From: an uncultured Lachnospiraceae bacterium
Lineage (GTDB): Bacteria > Bacillota > Clostridia > Lachnospirales > Lachnospiraceae
DNA: 26,784 bases
Assembly: GCA_900539175.1 (NCBI GenBank)
Contig: UQAW01000057.1
Span: 1-26,784, forward strand
Reading direction: 5' to 3'
Shown: piece by piece, positions 24,021 to 26,784 of the stretch
How positions within the stretch are numbered: position 1 is the first letter of the stretch
Layout of the letters: each line of letters begins with the position of its first letter
Notes under the pieces: generated by a model
Databases searched by the model: none
What the model was told of the DNA's origin: nothing
What the model saw: only the letters and a program-made list of their open reading frames with translations
Made by a program: the position numbers and the translations under genes

Positions 24021-24368
24021 TCAGCTCTTTTTTATCTTTTTACCTGTCAAATCATAACTCTCGCCTATCATTCTTTCAATATCCTTATCCGGAATCGTTC
24101 CATCCAAAATAACGGAATTCCAATGTGTCTTATTCAAATGATACGCAGGAATGACAGATTTAAACGTATTACGCCAGAATTCCCGCCATTGCGGATCACA
24201 TTTTACATTAATCCAGATATATCCGTCTTTTTCAAATATCCATGCGAACACTTTTTGATTTTCTTTATGGCGAATGACGCACCAGTCAGGATCAGAGAAC
24301 GGATAATCCTCATAGACATTCTGATAGGTCAGGCAATAATCAATCACTTGTTTTTTCTCTTTTATCAT
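24021..24368 (-). CDS. MmcQ/YjbR family (DUF419) protein
   Basis: This small basic protein of about 115 residues has a double-wing DNA-binding-like fold known for the family. Landmarks are YPFSDPDWCVIRHKENQKVFAW, INVKCDP, PAYHLNKTHWNSVIL and the C-terminal ESYDLTGKK. Several ATG codons are clustered at the start (24383, 24374, 24371, 24368). I prefer the last because AAGG then sits about 6 nt upstream, but the choice is uncertain. It is behind its own promoter and precedes the membrane spermidine-synthase-like gene. Its function is not established; related proteins are often assumed to bind DNA. Confidence 0.88.
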   Translation of the reverse strand: MIKEKKQVIDYCLTYQNVYEDYPFSDPDWCVIRHKENQKVFAWIFEKDGYIWINVKCDPQWREFWRNTFKSVIPAYHLNKTHWNSVILDGTIPDKDIERMIGESYDLTGKKIKKS

Positions 24369-24426
24369 CATCATCCTTCTCACTTATGAATCTATAAGCT
24401 CATTCATGCACACTCTAATTGAACAT

Positions 24427-24455
24427 AGTATATCACGGCTGTATTGTTTACACAA
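24427..24455 (-). promoter_or_regulatory. Promoter of the yjbR-like operon
   Basis: On the minus strand TTGTGT (24455-24450) is followed after 17 nt by TATACT (24432-24427), with an extended TG before the -10. Transcription would start near 24420, about 50 nt before the start codon. Confidence 0.7.
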
Positions 24456-24524
24456 GAATCTCTATGCTGTACAATTAAAATTTCCGTTTTCTTTTTATCC
24501 AAATAAATAATTTCTGATAAAGCA

Positions 24525-24562
24525 AAAGTGTGAAGCCACTGTCTCCATAGCCTTCACACTTT
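24525..24562 (-). terminator. Terminator of nagB-nagA
   Basis: AAAGTGTGAAG (24525-24535) pairs with CTTCACACTTT (24552-24562). On the minus strand the stem is followed by TTTTGCTTT, and it lies just past the nagA stop. It is a good intrinsic terminator. Confidence 0.82.
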
Positions 24563-24568
24563 CGTCTG

Positions 24569-25675
24569 TTATCCTATTATTTTTACAATCTGATAATTCT
24601 CATCGACCAGTAAAATGTCTGCATAACGTCCTGGTGCAAGCACACCTACACAGTCATCTGCCCCAATGCTGCGGGCCGGATTTCTGGTTGCAGCGAGCAA
24701 TGCATCCTCTTCAGGAACACCGAACGCTATAGCCTGCCGCATACATTCAAACAAATTTGTGGCAGAACCTGCAATTGTCCCATCATCGAGAGTGGCTCTG
24801 CGGTCCTTCATGGTAACTTTTTGTCCTCCCAGCTGATACGTTCCGTTCTCCATCCCCGTTGCCATCATCGAATCACTGATCAATATCACACGATCTCTCC
24901 CAAACATCCGAAATGTGTTACGCACAACTGCCGGATGAATATGAATTCCGTCACTGATCAGCTCTGCCATGCATTTCTCATCCTCGACAGCAGCAATAAT
25001 CATTCCCGGTTCCCGATGCCCCATAGGAAGCATGGCATTATACAGATGCGTAATGTGAGCTGCCCCCCGCTTTAAAGCCTCTTTTGCTACCTCGTATCCT
25101 GCTGCTGTATGCCCCAGGGAAATGTGAACCTGATCATGATATTTGTCTATAAATTCCATGGCACCTTCCGCATTCGGGGCCAGAGTGAGCAATTTAATCA
25201 GTCCATTTGCTGCATTCTGACATGATTTCCACATTGTCTCTGTTGGGCAGGCAATGTAAGCAGCTTCATGTGCACCTTTCTTTGCCGCATCCAGAAATGG
25301 CCCCTCCATATGAATCCCCATGATTCTGGCACCATCCGGCGTATTCTGAGCTTCTACCGCCGTTTGAAAAATGGCCAGAAGTTTATCCAGACCCAAGGTC
25401 ATAGAAGTAGGGCAATAACTGGTAATTCCATTTCGCTTCTCATAACGAAGCACACAGCGCAGCCCTTCCGTGTCACCATCCGAAAAATCATGTCCAAATG
25501 CCCCATGACTGTGTACATCTACCAGACCGGGAATCACCTTTAATCCGGAAGCATCAACAACCTCCCCATCGGTTACCTCTTCTCTGCACGCTACGATCCT
25601 GCCATCCCTTATATATATCTCTTTTTCTACAAATCTTCCGTTCTCATCAAAAACCTTGCCATTTTTAATAATCAT
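24569..25675 (-). CDS. nagA: N-acetylglucosamine-6-phosphate deacetylase
   Basis: This 368-residue cytoplasmic amidohydrolase removes acetate from GlcNAc-6-phosphate. Metal and catalytic residues are visible: H55 and H57 (DVHSHG), E124 (HMEGPF), H189 (LGHTAA), H210 (THLYNAM) and the catalytic base D268 (LISDSMMATG). Its length is typical. It overlaps nagB by 4 nt (ATGA), so the two are translationally coupled and together convert GlcNAc-6-P to fructose-6-P. No dedicated regulator or PTS gene is in the window. Confidence 0.96.
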   Translation of the reverse strand: MIIKNGKVFDENGRFVEKEIYIRDGRIVACREEVTDGEVVDASGLKVIPGLVDVHSHGAFGHDFSDGDTEGLRCVLRYEKRNGITSYCPTSMTLGLDKLLAIFQTAVEAQNTPDGARIMGIHMEGPFLDAAKKGAHEAAYIACPTETMWKSCQNAANGLIKLLTLAPNAEGAMEFIDKYHDQVHISLGHTAAGYEVAKEALKRGAAHITHLYNAMLPMGHREPGMIIAAVEDEKCMAELISDGIHIHPAVVRNTFRMFGRDRVILISDSMMATGMENGTYQLGGQKVTMKDRRATLDDGTIAGSATNLFECMRQAIAFGVPEEDALLAATRNPARSIGADDCVGVLAPGRYADILLVDENYQIVKIIG

Positions 25676-26424
25676 AATTCGTTATATACCCCTTTTTCTC
25701 GAATCAACGTCAGCGCATCCTCATCTGCAACGATGGTTACATCATTATGAAGTTGAAGAATAGAAGCCGGCATATTCGGCGTAACTGGTCCAAAGAAAGA
25801 TTGGTGCAGTGCCTCTGCCTTACCTTTTCCGGTTGCAATTAAGAGAATTTTCTTTGCCTGCATGATGCTCTTAATTCCCATCGTATATGCTTCCCTCGGC
25901 ACCTCTTCCATAGAAGCAAAAAATCTGGCATTGTCCTGAATCGTTTTCTCTGTCAGTTTTACACAGTGTGTCTCCGTCTCAAATGCTTCGCCCGGCTCAT
26001 TAAAACCAATATGCCCATTCGCTCCTATTCCCAGAAGCTGCAGATCAATTCCTCCCGCATTTCGGATAATCCGGTTATAATCACTGCAAGCCTTTTCGCT
26101 GTCCGGCTCCATACCATCCGGCACAAAAGTTCTCTCCTTTTTTATATTAATATGATCCAGAAAGTTCGTATTCATAAAGCAACGGTAGCTCTGTTTATTC
26201 TCACCCGAGAGTCCCCTGTATTCATCCAGATTAATAGATGTTACATTACTAAAGTCAACATCACCTTTCTTATACCATTCGATCAACTGCTGATATGTTC
26301 CGACAGGAGAAGATCCGGTAGCCAGTCCCAGGACTGCATTCGGTTTCATAATCACTTGCGCAGAAATAATGTTAGCAGCCTTTCTGCTCAAATCCTTATA
26401 ATCTTTTGCCTGGTAAATAATCAT
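25672..26424 (-). CDS. nagB: Glucosamine-6-phosphate deaminase
   Basis: This 250-residue enzyme converts glucosamine-6-phosphate to fructose-6-phosphate and ammonia. I chose ATG 26424 (MIIYQAKDYK) because AAGGAGG lies 8 nt upstream; a further in-frame ATG at 26460 has no such site. The phosphate-binding loop GLATGSSPVGTY is at 33-44, the catalytic NLDEY (D67) at 65-69, and GIGANGHIGFNEP (H138) at 132-144. It is the first gene of the nagBA operon, with a strong promoter at 26480-26508. Confidence 0.96.
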   Translation of the reverse strand: MIIYQAKDYKDLSRKAANIISAQVIMKPNAVLGLATGSSPVGTYQQLIEWYKKGDVDFSNVTSINLDEYRGLSGENKQSYRCFMNTNFLDHINIKKERTFVPDGMEPDSEKACSDYNRIIRNAGGIDLQLLGIGANGHIGFNEPGEAFETETHCVKLTEKTIQDNARFFASMEEVPREAYTMGIKSIMQAKKILLIATGKGKAEALHQSFFGPVTPNMPASILQLHNDVTIVADEDALTLIREKGVYNEL

Positions 26425-26479
26425 TTGAAATACCTCCTTGCGTTTGTGTATGTTTTTCATCTTCTCCGTACACTATATC

Positions 26480-26508
26480 TATATAGAATTCATAATTCAA
26501 GGTGTCAA
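26480..26508 (-). promoter_or_regulatory. Promoter of nagBA
   Basis: On the minus strand a perfect TTGACA (26508-26503) and TATATA (26485-26480) are 17 nt apart. The -10 lies inside the palindrome CTATATCTATATAG. Predicted transcription starts near 26473. Confidence 0.78.
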
Positions 26509-26516
26509 CCGTTTTT

Positions 26517-26613
26517 TGAAAATTCTTTCATTTTTTGTAGGAATTTTATAAAATATCATACCCTTATTATTACAATTTTATTTATTTTTCCATTTACTTT
26601 GAAAGAACTTTCA
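26517..26613. promoter_or_regulatory. Two TGAAA-N4-TTTCA dyads upstream of nagBA
   Basis: TGAAAATTCTTTCA (26517-26530) and TGAAAGAACTTTCA (26600-26613) share the arms TGAAA/TTTCA. The first lies 8 nt upstream of the nagB -35. They resemble catabolite-response elements but lack the central CG. They may be operators or a chance product of AT-rich sequence. Confidence 0.35.
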
Positions 26614-26784
26614 TTTTTGTAAAATCTATTGAAATTTCTTTTATCAGCAACTATACTTTCGTTGAAAGCAACAAAACGCGAGGAACAAGTCAAAAAAATC
26701 AGGCGATTGCGAAACTCTTCCGGAGTCGACTTAGAGATTCGTGATTGCGACTACAGACGAACAAAATATAGAAAAATGTACGAT
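26614..26784. other. Non-coding right end
   Basis: No reading frame, RNA gene or terminator can be supported here. The last 100 bases are less AT-rich than the preceding spacer and carry a short direct repeat (ATTGCGA near 26704 and 26743). They may belong to a feature that continues outside the window. Confidence 0.4.

Noticed and set aside
1..26784. CRISPR array, tRNA, rRNA, insertion sequence or prophage
   Set aside because: No regularly spaced repeats, tRNA-like cloverleaf, rRNA segment, transposase or phage gene was seen on either strand.

Overview
This window looks like the chromosome of an anaerobic, low-to-mid GC Firmicute of the Lachnospiraceae type. The evidence is a DUF4317 protein, AT-rich intergenic regions with clear sigma-A type promoters, strong AGGAGG ribosome binding sites, clostridial-type soluble flavin/iron-sulfur enzymes and a candidate Rex operator. 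No rRNA, tRNA, CRISPR array, transposase or phage gene was seen.

Layout. (1) 1-395 is non-coding and holds one copy of a palindromic repeat plus a 261-nt long inverted repeat. (2) 396-2946, minus strand, is a polar amino-acid ABC transporter operon (binding lipoprotein, permease, ATPase). Its binding protein appears to be circularly permuted. (3) 2960-4249 is homoserine dehydrogenase (-). (4) 4432-6442 is a LysR regulator (-) divergent from a PQ-loop/SGNH-like fusion (+), with interleaved promoters. (5) 6451-19575, minus strand, is a 12-gene operon of about 13 kb. In transcription order it encodes malate dehydrogenase, fumarase, HdrB, HdrC, HdrA, FlxD/MvhD, two iron-sulfur Flx subunits, FlxA, a soluble fumarate reductase (FrdB, FrdA) and an AspT/SucE-family transporter. 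A TTGACA promoter with a Rex-like operator just downstream starts it and a bidirectional terminator ends it. (6) 19576-20098 is intergenic, with a second copy of the palindromic repeat at a good promoter. (7) 20099-22251, plus strand, is a DMT-family exporter and DUF4317. (8) 22394-24455, minus strand, is YjbR/MmcQ and a membrane spermidine-synthase-like protein. (9) 24525-26508, minus strand, is nagB-nagA. The right end, to 26784, is non-coding.

How the parts fit together. The large operon encodes a complete cytoplasmic route oxaloacetate -> malate -> fumarate -> succinate. With it comes an NADH-oxidising Flx-Hdr complex of the flavin-based electron-bifurcation type and a probable C4-dicarboxylate exporter. 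There is no quinone-reactive membrane anchor. I infer a soluble fumarate-respiration system in which NADH oxidation drives fumarate reduction and, through the HdrA flavin, ferredoxin reduction. Hairpins in the longer gaps divide the operon into its functional modules. The most notable observations are this operon, the circularly permuted binding protein, the malate-type specificity residue in an LDH-like enzyme, and two families of palindromic repeats.
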